DNA of 64,000 nt from an uncultured Porticoccus sp. (GCA_947259505.1 CAMYLT010000002.1:1-64000), one strand, 5' to 3'; positions 56,062 through 64,000 are shown, numbered from the stretch's first letter. Notes: generated by a model from the sequence alone, not told the origin. Numbers and translations: made by a program.

Positions 56062-57375
56062 ATGAAAAAGTGGCTGTGGTTCGGCTGGATCGTCGTGTCA
56101 CTGGGACTTGCCGGCTACTACGGCTATAGCTTTTTTCAGTCAGAGAACAAACAGAATCTGCTGATCGGTGATGCCAGTTATGGCCATTATCAGATCGAGC
56201 TGGCCTGTAGCGCCTGCCACACCGAAGCCTTCGGCGGCCAGGAGTCCATCCAGAAAGCCTGCGTGGGTTGCCACGCCGAAGAACTGGAAGCCGCACACGA
56301 CTCGCACCCGAAAAAGAAATTTACCGATCCGCGCAATGCCGATCTGCTGGCGGTTCTGGATGCCCGCTACTGTGTTAGCTGTCACACGGAACACCAGCAG
56401 GAACAGACCCACCCCATGGGCCTCACCCTGCCAAAGGATTACTGCTTCCACTGTCACCAGGACATTGGCGAAGATCGGGAAAGTCACAAAAATCTCGCCT
56501 TCGATAGCTGTGCCAGTGCCGGCTGTCATAACTACCATGACAACCGCGCCCTGTATGAAGATTTTTTGCTGGAAAACCACCAGGGCGCCTGGGTAAATGC
56601 GTTAGCCCGCATTACCTCTCCCAACGCGGCAGCCAAACTTGCCCCGGAACGCATTCCCGCGGCGCAACCTGACTTCCCACAGCAAGTAGCCCAGCATCCG
56701 GATATCCACTCAGAATGGTCTGCCAGCAGCCACGCCGAGGCCGGTGTCAGCTGCGGCGGCTGCCACAGCGATGCGACCACCCAGGCATGGGTTGAAAAAC
56801 CCGGTATTGAGCAGTGTCAGACATGTCATTTAAATGAGGCCAATAGTTATAAAGCGGGGAAGCACGGCATGCGTCTGGCTCAATCCCTGTCCGCTATCAG
56901 CCCGGTCGAATCCCACCTGCCCTTCAAAGAACAGGCCTTATCTCAACATCAAGGCTGTAACAGCTGTCATGGCGCCCACAAAACTGACACTCAATTCGCG
57001 GCGGCACAGGCCTGCCTCGGATGCCATAACGACCAACATTCCCTGGCATTTGAAACATCTCCCCACGGCAAGCTACTGAGCCAAGCAATTGCCGGAGTCT
57101 TCCCTGTAGAACAAGCGGTGACCTGCGCCACCTGCCATATGCCAAGGGAAGAAAAAACGCTGATGGGTCACAAAGTCATACAGGTAAACCACAACCAGAA
57201 TGACAACCTGCGCCCCAACGAGAAAATGATTCGCCCAGTCTGTATGCAATGCCACAACCTGAGCTTCGCCATCGATGCACTGGCCGACCCGGCCCTCATC
57301 GACAACAACTTCAACGGCAAGCCGTCACAGCACATCCCTTCCATCGACTGGGCACGTCGCCGGGAGGCCAAGTGA
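56062..57375 (+). CDS. Membrane-anchored undecahaem c-type cytochrome
   Basis: The 437-aa protein has one N-terminal anchor helix ('WLWFGWIVVSLGLAGYYGYSFF') and a periplasmic part with ten CXXCH sites (CSACH, CVGCH, CVSCH, CFHCH, CGGCH, CQTCH, CNSCH, CLGCH, CATCH, CMQCH) and one CX4CH (CASAGCH), as found in cytochromes c3. The first five sites form one cluster and the last six another, joined by a stretch without haems (about residues 160-225). 'VTCATCHMPREEK' in the second cluster recalls octahaem hydroxylamine-oxidoreductase-like proteins. I do not recognise the exact family. Probable electron acceptor of the preceding membrane protein. Confidence 0.88.
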   Translation: MKKWLWFGWIVVSLGLAGYYGYSFFQSENKQNLLIGDASYGHYQIELACSACHTEAFGGQESIQKACVGCHAEELEAAHDSHPKKKFTDPRNADLLAVLDARYCVSCHTEHQQEQTHPMGLTLPKDYCFHCHQDIGEDRESHKNLAFDSCASAGCHNYHDNRALYEDFLLENHQGAWVNALARITSPNAAAKLAPERIPAAQPDFPQQVAQHPDIHSEWSASSHAEAGVSCGGCHSDATTQAWVEKPGIEQCQTCHLNEANSYKAGKHGMRLAQSLSAISPVESHLPFKEQALSQHQGCNSCHGAHKTDTQFAAAQACLGCHNDQHSLAFETSPHGKLLSQAIAGVFPVEQAVTCATCHMPREEKTLMGHKVIQVNHNQNDNLRPNEKMIRPVCMQCHNLSFAIDALADPALIDNNFNGKPSQHIPSIDWARRREAK

Positions 57376-57436
57376 TGCAGCAGAAACAGTTTCCTACCAC
57401 CCCCTTAATCTCTCATCCAACCCTGAGGACTACACC

Positions 57437-58012
57437 ATGAAGAAAGCAGCATTGATCGCGACCCTGATCACCACTGTGATCACCCTGACTGCCTGTAAGG
57501 AAGAAACAGAAGCCAAGGCTGGCATTGACCCGAAAGTCTACACAGACTCTCTATTTGCGGTCATGAAGGCGGATCGTTCCAACTACACCAAGCTGATTAT
57601 TCAACGCCTGGGACCCAATGGCGCAGGTGCCATCAAACCCGATGAGCACTGGGAAGATATTGAAAACGGTGCCCTGCTACCAGCACAGATGTTCCGTGCC
57701 GGAGCTGAAGCGGTGGCTACCATGACAGATGATTTCACCTATTCACTGCAATCTCTGTGGCCGATCAACAAACAGAATGCACCGAAAACCCCGGCTGAAG
57801 AAGCGGGTTTGAAGTACATTGCCGAGAATCCTGGCGAGAATTATTACGGTGAAGAAACACTTGGTGACGTCACCTATTACACCGCGGTTTATCCTGATGT
57901 GGCCGTGTCCCCAGCCTGTACCGGCTGTCACAACGACCACAAGGATTCACCGAAAACTGACTTCAAAATCGGTGAAGTCATGGGTGGTGTGGTCATTCGC
58001 GTACCCCTGTAA
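57437..58012 (+). CDS. DUF3365 (Tll0287-like) haem lipoprotein
   Basis: The 191-aa precursor has a lipobox LTAC (Cys20), a DUF3365 domain ('WEDIENGALLPAQMFRAGAEAV', 'YSLQSLWPINKQNAPKTPAEEAGLKYI', 'YYTAVYPDVAVSPACTGCHNDH') with one haem-c site CTGCH. Tll0287-type domains are PAS-like haem proteins thought to sense redox state. It follows the multihaem gene by 61 bp in the same unit. The start ATG 57437 is the only one with a lipoprotein signal. Confidence 0.85.
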   Translation: MKKAALIATLITTVITLTACKEETEAKAGIDPKVYTDSLFAVMKADRSNYTKLIIQRLGPNGAGAIKPDEHWEDIENGALLPAQMFRAGAEAVATMTDDFTYSLQSLWPINKQNAPKTPAEEAGLKYIAENPGENYYGEETLGDVTYYTAVYPDVAVSPACTGCHNDHKDSPKTDFKIGEVMGGVVIRVPL

Positions 58013-58054
58013 ATCACCGGTAAGAAATATGCGTTCCAAACCTTGGGTGACCCC

Positions 58055-58417
58055 ATGTTGAAATCCATTCTGCTTGTGGCAACGGCCTGTCTGGGGTTGT
58101 TGGCCTGCTCAGAGAAGTCGGTAAATGCACCAATAAGTGCAGCACCATCGGCGATAACGACGCAGCCTGTCCACCCCGGCGCCGCACTGGCAAAAAAGAA
58201 CTGCTTTGCCTGCCACAAACCAGGACTCAACGGGGCCCCCATTATTGGCAATATCAAAATGTGGGGACCAAGGCTTGCCCAAGGTGAGGAAACGCTGGTG
58301 CAACATGCCATCAACGGGTTCGGGTTAATGCCCCCCAAAGGTGGCTCAACACTCAGTGATGAGCAAATGGCCCAGGCAGTGAATTACATGCTGACTCAGC
58401 TGCCTGCTACCCAATAG
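58055..58417 (+). CDS. Class I cytochrome c lipoprotein
   Basis: The 120-aa precursor has a lipoprotein signal (lipobox LLAC, Cys17) and a small cytochrome c domain: 'HPGAALAKKNCFACHKPGLNGAP' (haem site CFACH), 'WGPRLAQGEETLVQHAINGFG' and the axial Met in 'GLMPPKGG'. It resembles cytochrome c5-type electron carriers tethered to the outer or inner membrane. ATG 58055 is preferred over the TTG at 58043. It ends the operon and is convergent with the next gene. Confidence 0.88.
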   Translation: MLKSILLVATACLGLLACSEKSVNAPISAAPSAITTQPVHPGAALAKKNCFACHKPGLNGAPIIGNIKMWGPRLAQGEETLVQHAINGFGLMPPKGGSTLSDEQMAQAVNYMLTQLPATQ

Positions 58418-58427
58418 TCAAGAAGGA

Positions 58428-59195
58428 TCAACGTAATTGGGCATCCTGTACTGCCTGCCACAGGCCATCCACGGCCTGTTGCAAGTAGTGCAGTTTTTCC
58501 GCGTCGGGATGTGAATAGTCAGCTCCATACAACCGGATGAAATCCATCGCCGGATGCCCCCAACCACCATATTCCCAATCCAACACTACCAGGCCACGCT
58601 CGGTTTCAACGATATTTTCCGCCACCAAATCATGATGGCAGACCACCGGTTGCCAATCAGCGGCATCCACAGCACAGGCCCAATCCAGAATTTGCTGTGA
58701 CTCTACAGGGGTATTTGGCAACTGTGACAAATAGCCTCTGCAGTGGTTCTGGTAGCTGAATCGTTTTACCGCAGGTACCGCAGGGAGCTGCTGCCAGCGG
58801 CGGACACGTTGTGCCAGCCGTTCCCGGTAGCTGTCCTGTTGCAGGGCATCAGCAGGCCAGCGGCGTCCCTCAACAAAAGCACTCACCAGTACATCTGCCG
58901 TGGTATACCAAACGGAAGGAATAAAACCCGTACCCTGAAGTTGCCGCAACAAGGCCAATTCCCGTTGACGGTCGATACCGAGCGCAGCACTGTTCGCCGC
59001 ATTGACCCGCACCACCGCCAGGTGTGCCCCGCTTTCCACCAGGAAGGAGTGATTGGTTTTTCCTCCCTCCAGAGGGCGAACCACTCTTGGCTCACATGGC
59101 AGCTCGACGTGCCAATGCTGCCAGTCAGACAAGGTCTGCTGTAACGTAGACTCGATGCTGTGCAAGGTACAGTTTTCTCCATGTGACGAATCCAA
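58428..59195 (-). CDS. Thiamine kinase-like phosphotransferase (APH/choline-kinase fold)
   Basis: The 255-aa cytoplasmic kinase has the APH pattern: 'RPLEGGKTNHSFLVES' nucleotide loop, the Brenner motif 'VVCHHDLVAENIV' (catalytic Asp) and the metal 'VLDWEYGGWGHPAMDF'. Relatives include choline kinase and E. coli thiamine kinase YcfN. Position at the end of a TPP-riboswitch operon argues for thiamine. No ATG is available near the N terminus: TTG 59195 or TTG 59165 must serve, overlapping the end of the permease gene by up to 71 bp. Confidence 0.82.
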   Translation of the reverse strand: MDSSHGENCTLHSIESTLQQTLSDWQHWHVELPCEPRVVRPLEGGKTNHSFLVESGAHLAVVRVNAANSAALGIDRQRELALLRQLQGTGFIPSVWYTTADVLVSAFVEGRRWPADALQQDSYRERLAQRVRRWQQLPAVPAVKRFSYQNHCRGYLSQLPNTPVESQQILDWACAVDAADWQPVVCHHDLVAENIVETERGLVVLDWEYGGWGHPAMDFIRLYGADYSHPDAEKLHYLQQAVDGLWQAVQDAQLR

Positions 59196-59724
59196 TCACC
59201 ACCAACACCACATAGATGGCAAACAGTCCGGCGGTAAAATACAGCTCTCGATCCAGGTAGATATAGATGGATACACCATCTATCAGAATCCAGTACAGCC
59301 AGTTCTCCAGTACTTTACGCGCGACCATATAGGTGGTCAGCACGCTGCCCCAAGTAGTAAAGGAATCCAGATAGGGCAGCTGCGCATCCGTATTTTTCTC
59401 CAGCAGGTAACCGGAAATCAGCGATACCAGCAGCACCCCCAGAAAGGCATAGAGATGACAATCAAACGACCAGCTCCTGATCGATAATCCATGGTGCTCC
59501 CTACCGCCCCGCCGCCACTGGTACCAGCCGTAGACGGCCATCACCAAGTAATAGACATTGAGCAGCGATTCCATATACAACTTCACGCCGCCAAAAATCC
59601 AGATGTAGATGGCGGTGCCAAAAAAGGCGCAGTACCAACACAGGCTGTTTTCCCTCATGGCCAGCAGCAGGTAAGCCAGCGATAACGCTACCGCCAGCAT
59701 TTCCAGATTGAGCCAGGTCGGCAT
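59125..59724 (-). CDS. pnuT: PnuC-family permease, thiamine-type (PnuT)
   Basis: The 199-aa inner-membrane protein has seven to eight helices and PnuC-family landmarks: 'ENSLCWYCAFFGTAIYIWIFGGVKLYMESLLNVYYLVMAVYGWYQW', 'DSFTTWGSVLTTYMVARKVLENWLYWILIDGVSIYIY'. PnuC carries nicotinamide riboside; the PnuT branch carries thiamine. The TPP riboswitch ahead of the operon makes thiamine far more likely. No ligand-trapping kinase is fused, but one follows in the operon. Confidence 0.88.
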   Translation of the reverse strand: MPTWLNLEMLAVALSLAYLLLAMRENSLCWYCAFFGTAIYIWIFGGVKLYMESLLNVYYLVMAVYGWYQWRRGGREHHGLSIRSWSFDCHLYAFLGVLLVSLISGYLLEKNTDAQLPYLDSFTTWGSVLTTYMVARKVLENWLYWILIDGVSIYIYLDRELYFTAGLFAIYVVLVVIGFVTWRKLYLAQHRVYVTADLV

Positions 59725-59725
59725 C

Positions 59726-59974
59726 TCAGAGCGCCTCGTAGCCGGGGATCACCTTCAGCACATACACCGCCATGCCAAACTCTTCACGGCAGGCGGCGAT
59801 GGTTTCCTGCACCGCCTGCATGGCCCAATCATATTCTCCCTGTACCACGGTGCTGGTGGGAAAGGTTTTAATGGTCAAATCCTGATAGCGATTAATCTTT
59901 TCGATAAACCCGTCGATAGGCGGAATAAAGTCTTCCCGATTCGGGTACATGCTGATATCAATGGTCACAATCAT
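59726..59974 (-). CDS. Small thiamine-binding-domain protein (MTH1187/YkoF-like)
   Basis: From ATG 59974 the 82-aa protein 'MIVTIDISMYPN...FIPPIDGFIEKIN' to 'GEYDWAMQAVQETI' and 'YVLKVIPGYEAL' shows the ferredoxin-like MTH1187/YkoF fold, members of which bind hydroxymethylpyrimidine or thiamine. No signal peptide, so cytoplasmic. The longer frame to 60091 overlaps the receptor gene and lacks a homologue-like start. It is 1 bp ahead of pnuT and 13 bp after the receptor gene. Confidence 0.75.
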   Translation of the reverse strand: MIVTIDISMYPNREDFIPPIDGFIEKINRYQDLTIKTFPTSTVVQGEYDWAMQAVQETIAACREEFGMAVYVLKVIPGYEAL

Positions 59975-59987
59975 CTCGGACTCCCCC

Positions 59988-62126
59988 CTAAAAACGGTAT
60001 GTTGCGGTAGCGCCGACGATACGCGGCTCTCCGTACTGATAGTAGGGTTCAGTTGCATAGAATTTGCGCGGGTCGTTACCAAAGCTGCCAAAGCCGCGCA
60101 CGATCACGTCCCGATCCGCCAGGTTGCGCCCCCAGAGGGAGAGCGACCATTGCTCCACATCATAGTCGAGACGGGCGTTGACCAGTTCATAGCGATTCGA
60201 CTTGGCATTGTGTCGCGGCGACAAATAGAAGGACTCCTTGCCTTCCACCTCTAGTCCGGCAGTTAAACGATTCGTCAATGCCACATCCATACCCACCGCA
60301 AACTGATAGGAAGGCGCATGGGCCTGCTCGTGGCCACTGAGATCAACTGCCACGGCATTAGCGGGATCGGCATCTACGTGAGAGAAACTTTCAAAGTTCT
60401 TAAAGGTAGCCCGCAATAAACCCAGGCTGCCGTAGAGCCTGACCAGCTCAGATGCCTGCCAGTTGACTTCCAGTTCTGCACCATAGTTCTCACCCTTGGC
60501 CGCATTATCAAAAAAGTCTGTAAAGCTGCAGGGGCAGGAGGAGCCAGAAATCGGCTCCACCAGCGACTGTTTGACCTGCATTTCCCGGCGATCCTGGAAG
60601 AACACGGACAACTGCATGGCCAACCGGTGATCGAACCAATCCCCCTTGATGCCCGTTTCATAATTCCACAAATACTCGGTATCGAAATCCCTGGCACTAG
60701 CGTCCAGAGACGGATTGCTGTTCACGCCACCGGCCTTGTACCCACGTGACACCAGAGCATAAAGCAGCGTCTGTGAAGTCAGGTTGTATTCCAGCCCCAA
60801 CCGACCACCCCAGAGGCGCTCACTGTTGTCGTTATTGACCAGGTCACTGTCATCGTAATCCGCGTTGCGGAATTCCAGCCGCAGGCCACTGGTCAGTTTC
60901 AGGCGGTCGGTCAGCCAGCTGTCCAGTTGGCCATAAATAGCCCGGTTGCGGGTATCGTAATCGCTGGTGAAATCTCCGCTGGCATAAGTGTATTCCCGCA
61001 GCAGAGACTCATCCTGGAAACGGTAGTACACACCCAGCACCCAATCGGTGGAGCCGTTGAACAACCGTCCCGCTTCGCTGGATACCAGCCGCAGGTCTAC
61101 CGTGCCGTTTTCACGGTCGCGACGGTAGCGGTCGAAAGAAGCGTATTCCCAGCCGTCACAGGGCTGGCCACTACAAATACCAACATAGCTCCAATCCTCG
61201 TCATAGCTGTACTCGAGGTTGCTCTCCGCATAGCTCACCAGCCCCACCACATCAAAGCGCTCAAAACCCTGCCAAATAGTTTCCACTGCAAAAGCGGTGG
61301 ATTCCTGGCGGTCGTGACCCGGTTGGTTGGAAAGGGTATGGCGGGTATTGTCCAGGGAGAAATCATCGTAGCCATTGTCCGCATCCACATAGAACCCGGT
61401 GAAATTGACCTGCAGATCATCGCTGGCACGCCATTGCAGTTTGCCGCGGGCGGTCAATTCATCAAGATTACTGGTGTCGTGACGATTCAGATAATCATTG
61501 TCGATATAGCCATCGCTGCGGTGCCCCTGAACCGCCAGTCGATAACCCAGCGTATCGGAGATCGGCCCGCTCAACACCGCACTGGTGGTACGGGTTTCGT
61601 ATTCGGCAATAGAGGTCTCCACACGACCTTCAAAAGTATCGGTGGGATCATTGGACTTCATGTCGATTAATCCGGCCAGTGCGTTGGCACCGTAGAGGGT
61701 ACCCTGTGGGCCGCGCAGAATTTCAATCTGCCGCATATCCAGCGTGGTCGCAGCGCCGCCAATACCACTGAAATCAATGCCGTCGATCAGCAAACCCACG
61801 GAGGGATTGAGGGGCTCGATAAACTGGCTGCGCTCGCCGATACCACGAATCTGGATAAATTTTCCCCGGGAAGCACCGGAAGAAAAATTGACGTTGGGTG
61901 CCAGATTGAGCACCTGTTCAAGGTGAGTGGCCCCACGCTGCTCTAGAGTATCGCCGTCAATGACAGTGATACTGCTACCGGTGTTGAGTACTGAGATATT
62001 TCGGAATTGGGCCGTGACGATAACTTCTTCAAAACCCTGCGGGGAAGACGCGGGTTCTGCGCCCAAGGCACCGCCGGTAAAAAACAGCATCGCGGCCAGC
62101 AGGCCGGACTTGTTACTAAAATTCAT
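59988..62126 (-). CDS. TonB-dependent receptor for thiamine (riboswitch-controlled)
   Basis: The 712-aa outer-membrane protein has a signal peptide (cleavage near 'GGALGAEPA'), TonB-box-like 'EEVIVTAQF', plug ('SGASRGKFIQIRGIGERSQFIEPLNPSVGLLIDGIDFSG', 'EILRGPQGTLYGANALAGLI') and a barrel ending in 'RIVGATATYRF'. The ATG at 62126 has GAGG at good distance. Earlier in-frame starts (62141, 62147) are possible. It directly follows a TPP riboswitch and is the first gene of receptor, binding protein, PnuT, kinase; all four fit uptake of thiamine from outside. Confidence 0.9.
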   Translation of the reverse strand: MNFSNKSGLLAAMLFFTGGALGAEPASSPQGFEEVIVTAQFRNISVLNTGSSITVIDGDTLEQRGATHLEQVLNLAPNVNFSSGASRGKFIQIRGIGERSQFIEPLNPSVGLLIDGIDFSGIGGAATTLDMRQIEILRGPQGTLYGANALAGLIDMKSNDPTDTFEGRVETSIAEYETRTTSAVLSGPISDTLGYRLAVQGHRSDGYIDNDYLNRHDTSNLDELTARGKLQWRASDDLQVNFTGFYVDADNGYDDFSLDNTRHTLSNQPGHDRQESTAFAVETIWQGFERFDVVGLVSYAESNLEYSYDEDWSYVGICSGQPCDGWEYASFDRYRRDRENGTVDLRLVSSEAGRLFNGSTDWVLGVYYRFQDESLLREYTYASGDFTSDYDTRNRAIYGQLDSWLTDRLKLTSGLRLEFRNADYDDSDLVNNDNSERLWGGRLGLEYNLTSQTLLYALVSRGYKAGGVNSNPSLDASARDFDTEYLWNYETGIKGDWFDHRLAMQLSVFFQDRREMQVKQSLVEPISGSSCPCSFTDFFDNAAKGENYGAELEVNWQASELVRLYGSLGLLRATFKNFESFSHVDADPANAVAVDLSGHEQAHAPSYQFAVGMDVALTNRLTAGLEVEGKESFYLSPRHNAKSNRYELVNARLDYDVEQWSLSLWGRNLADRDVIVRGFGSFGNDPRKFYATEPYYQYGEPRIVGATATYRF

Positions 62127-62193
62127 GATGTTGAGCCTCATTAACAACGTTAAGGAGACCCGGATATGGGAGGAGTGAACGCTAGATTTTTCG

Positions 62194-62275
62194 TCCTATC
62201 CCTACGCCGGTACTATCCGGATCAGGTTCAAAGGGTCCATCAGAAGATGTCTCAGGCTTGCGCCGCCCCTTAGGA
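62194..62275 (-). ncRNA. TPP riboswitch (THI element)
   Basis: The minus strand carries the conserved parts in order: P1 arm TCCTA with AAGGGG, 'GCCTGAGAC', then 'ACCCTTTGAACCTGATC', 'CGGATA' and 'GCGTAGGGA' with the closing TAGGA. The pyrimidine- and pyrophosphate-sensor bases 'CUGAGA' and 'ACCUGAUC' are intact. The 3' end lies about 68 bp before the receptor ATG; regulation is probably by masking the GAGG start region, since no terminator with a T-run is evident there. Confidence 0.95.
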
Positions 62276-62343
62276 AAACTCACCGGCTATTGCAGGTGAG
62301 GCTGCGATTCTACGCGAATCAATGATCAACTCAATGGCTGTGA

Positions 62344-63735
62344 TTAAATAATTTTTGAGTAACGAATTTCCGACCTGGATTTGTTGATATAGGCATCAAA
62401 GGTCATGCAAATACGGCGTATTAACAGCCGCCCCCCCAGGGTAACCCGCATTGACCGCTCACCCAATTCCACCAGGCCGTCGGCAGCCATCGGCTGTAAC
62501 TGAGCCAGTTCCTCGGCAAAATAATCGGCGAAATTGATGCCAAACTGTTGTTCGATTTCAGCAAACTGCAACTCGAAGTGGCAGATCAGTTGCTTGATCA
62601 CCTCCTGACGCAGCAAGTCGTCAGCGCTCAACTCAAAACCCCTGGCCACTGGCAGCTGACCGTTATCAATGGCAGTTTGGTAATCTTCGATCTGCTTGTG
62701 GTTCTGGGCAAATACATTGTCGATGGCGCTGATGGCGGACACGCCAAACGCCACCAGGTCGCAGCCGCCGTGGGTGGAGTAGCCCTGGAAATTGCGCTGC
62801 AACACGCCATTGCGCTGGGCCACTGCCAGCTCGTCGTCGGGACGGGCAAAGTGGTCCATGCCGATGTAGACATAACCGGCATTCAGTAGCACTTGCGTCA
62901 TACGCTCCATCATCAACAGCTTTTCGGCGGCACTCGGCAAGGCGCTTTCGTCAATCTGCTTTTGCACTTTGAACAAATGTGGCAGGTGGGCGTAATTGAA
63001 CACTGACAAACGATCCGGCCCCAATTCGATGATACTGTCGAGGGTGCGTTCAAACGTGGCCCAGCTCTGGTGGGGCAAACCGTAAATCAAATCCATACTG
63101 ATGGAGTGAAAGCCCTCGGCATGGCCCGCATTCACCAGCGCCCGCACTTCCTCCACCGAATTAAAACGGTTGACCGCCTGCTGCACGGTGGGATCAAAGT
63201 CCTGAATACCCATACTGAGACGGTTGAAACCCAGTTCACGCAGGCAGGCAATGGTGCTGACGGCCATATCGCCAGGGTGAATTTCAATGGAGTACTCCCC
63301 ACTGTCATCATCCAGCAGATTGAAATGCTCGCGGGTAGCGGCCATCAGCAAGCGCTTTTCCTCATCACTGATGTAGGTAGGTGTGCCACCGCCCCAGTGC
63401 AACTGGTGCACCGGTCTCGACCGATCAAACAACTCCCCCTGGCGTGCCACTTCCGTCATCAATCGCTCCAGATAGGGCATGGCGCGCTTGCGGTTCGCTG
63501 TAATGATCTTGTTGCAGGCACAGTAGTAACAAACCGTGCTGCAAAACGGGATATGAAAATACAGGGAAAGTGGGCGACCGGAAGCGTTACTTCGCTCAAT
63601 CGCCTGACACAGCTCTATTTCACCAAACTGTTCGTGAAACTGCGGCGCAGTGGGATAGGAAGTGTAACGGGGACCAGACAGATCATAACGATCAATCAAC
63701 TGTCGGTCCCAAACAACGGAGCTGGCGGTAGTCAC
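62344..63735 (-). CDS. hemN: Oxygen-independent coproporphyrinogen III oxidase
   Basis: The radical-SAM enzyme converts coproporphyrinogen III to protoporphyrinogen IX without oxygen. The 463-aa protein has 'RYDLSGPRYTSYPTAPQF', the cluster motif 'FHIPFCSTVCYYCACNK' (CxxxCxxC), 'HWGGGTPTYI' and the C-terminal 'LGGRLLIRRICMTFDAY'. The only plausible start is GTG at 63735. An Fnr/Anr-like box lies about 70 bp upstream, as expected for an anaerobically induced gene. Confidence 0.97.
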   Translation of the reverse strand: MTTASSVVWDRQLIDRYDLSGPRYTSYPTAPQFHEQFGEIELCQAIERSNASGRPLSLYFHIPFCSTVCYYCACNKIITANRKRAMPYLERLMTEVARQGELFDRSRPVHQLHWGGGTPTYISDEEKRLLMAATREHFNLLDDDSGEYSIEIHPGDMAVSTIACLRELGFNRLSMGIQDFDPTVQQAVNRFNSVEEVRALVNAGHAEGFHSISMDLIYGLPHQSWATFERTLDSIIELGPDRLSVFNYAHLPHLFKVQKQIDESALPSAAEKLLMMERMTQVLLNAGYVYIGMDHFARPDDELAVAQRNGVLQRNFQGYSTHGGCDLVAFGVSAISAIDNVFAQNHKQIEDYQTAIDNGQLPVARGFELSADDLLRQEVIKQLICHFELQFAEIEQQFGINFADYFAEELAQLQPMAADGLVELGERSMRVTLGGRLLIRRICMTFDAYINKSRSEIRYSKII

Positions 63736-63798
63736 TGCGGCAATATCCTGAACTGTCTGATACGGAGGAGCATTTTAACCTTAGCAGACGAACCGTGG

Positions 63799-63812
63799 TT
63801 GATACCTGTCAA
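63799..63812 (-). promoter_or_regulatory. Fnr/Anr-like box upstream of hemN
   Basis: TTGATACCTGTCAA differs from the consensus TTGATNNNNATCAA at one position. Its centre is about 70 bp ahead of the hemN start, suitable for activation under low oxygen. Confidence 0.65.
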
Positions 63813-63892
63813 CTGATTGTTGTACATCCACCCCTCTGACACAAACGGACAACTGACAATTCGCACAAAACCCGGTTACGCCATAAAAATGG

Positions 63893-64000
63893 CTAGTTCC
63901 AATGATTGAGAGACCAAAGTTCCACCCGGTGGTAGACCAAGGTGTAACTGGCAAAGCCCCCTACCGCCCAGTATAATCCCGCCACTCCGGAAAGCTGCCG
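63893..64000 (-). CDS. Partial gene, C terminus of a probable membrane protein
   Basis: The last 35 codons of a minus-strand frame, ending 'LVYHRVELWSLNHWN' with a TAG stop at 63895, are open to the window edge. A hydrophobic stretch 'LSGVAGLYWAVGGFASYT' suggests a terminal membrane helix. Too short to identify. Confidence 0.45.
   Translation of the reverse strand, partial: RQLSGVAGLYWAVGGFASYTLVYHRVELWSLNHWN

Overview
The window reads as a chromosomal segment of a marine-type gammaproteobacterium of the Pseudomonas/Cellvibrio/Spongiibacter kind. The blocks hslV-hslU-DUF971, ubiE-ubiJ-ubiB-hisI-hisE-tatABC and rpmE-priA-SPOR are laid out much as in pseudomonads. Gene density is high, most starts are well defined, and many neighbouring genes share ATGA stop/start overlaps. 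No rRNA, tRNA or CRISPR array was recognised.

Layout. 1-130: end of an IS3-family element running off the window. 1.2-6.7 kb: a minus-strand selenium operon (selD, selU and a phosphonate-type ABC transporter that is a good candidate selenium importer). 7.1-8.1 kb: EfpL (YeiP) and a small ABM-fold protein. 8.3-12.3 kb: a GT-C mannosyltransferase-like protein opposite a GT2, a DUF547 protein and two small exported proteins. 12.4-15.5 kb: pntAB transhydrogenase with a clear terminator. 15.8-20.8 kb: DUF486, DUF4197, then a TonB receptor and PepSY membrane protein behind a possible Fur box. 21-25 kb: SNase-like nuclease, rpmE, priA, a SPOR protein. 25-31 kb: smrA, then a leucine-dehydrogenase-like gene coupled to a 1172-residue indolepyruvate:ferredoxin oxidoreductase, with a divergent Lrp-type regulator. 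31-36.8 kb: dgkA, cysE, an M15 peptidase, an MscS channel, a YiiX-like hydrolase, a LEA-like lipoprotein and a CDF transporter. 36.8-40.6 kb: htpX, a Rieske protein, hslVU, DUF971. 40.8-48.4 kb: a CoA-transferase/hydrolase, a CBS protein, a P-type ATPase, a diguanylate cyclase and a two-domain acyltransferase resembling the ornithine-lipid synthase OlsF. 48.5-53.7 kb: ubiquinone, histidine and Tat genes.

The most unusual part is 53.85-58.4 kb. A near-consensus sigma-54 promoter and a leader with a strong intrinsic terminator precede a NirB-like FAD/NAD(P)H oxidoreductase. A one-base frameshift separates this from its BFD [2Fe-2S] and membrane cytochrome-b part. An 11-haem membrane-anchored cytochrome c, a DUF3365 haem lipoprotein and a small cytochrome c lipoprotein follow. 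Together they look like a route carrying electrons from cytoplasmic NAD(P)H to a periplasmic multihaem enzyme, under control that resembles nitrate/nitrite assimilation.

58.4-62.3 kb is a thiamine-salvage operon behind a textbook TPP riboswitch (TonB receptor, small thiamine-binding protein, PnuT-type permease, kinase). 62.3-63.8 kb is hemN with an Fnr/Anr-like box, and a partial membrane-protein gene closes the window.
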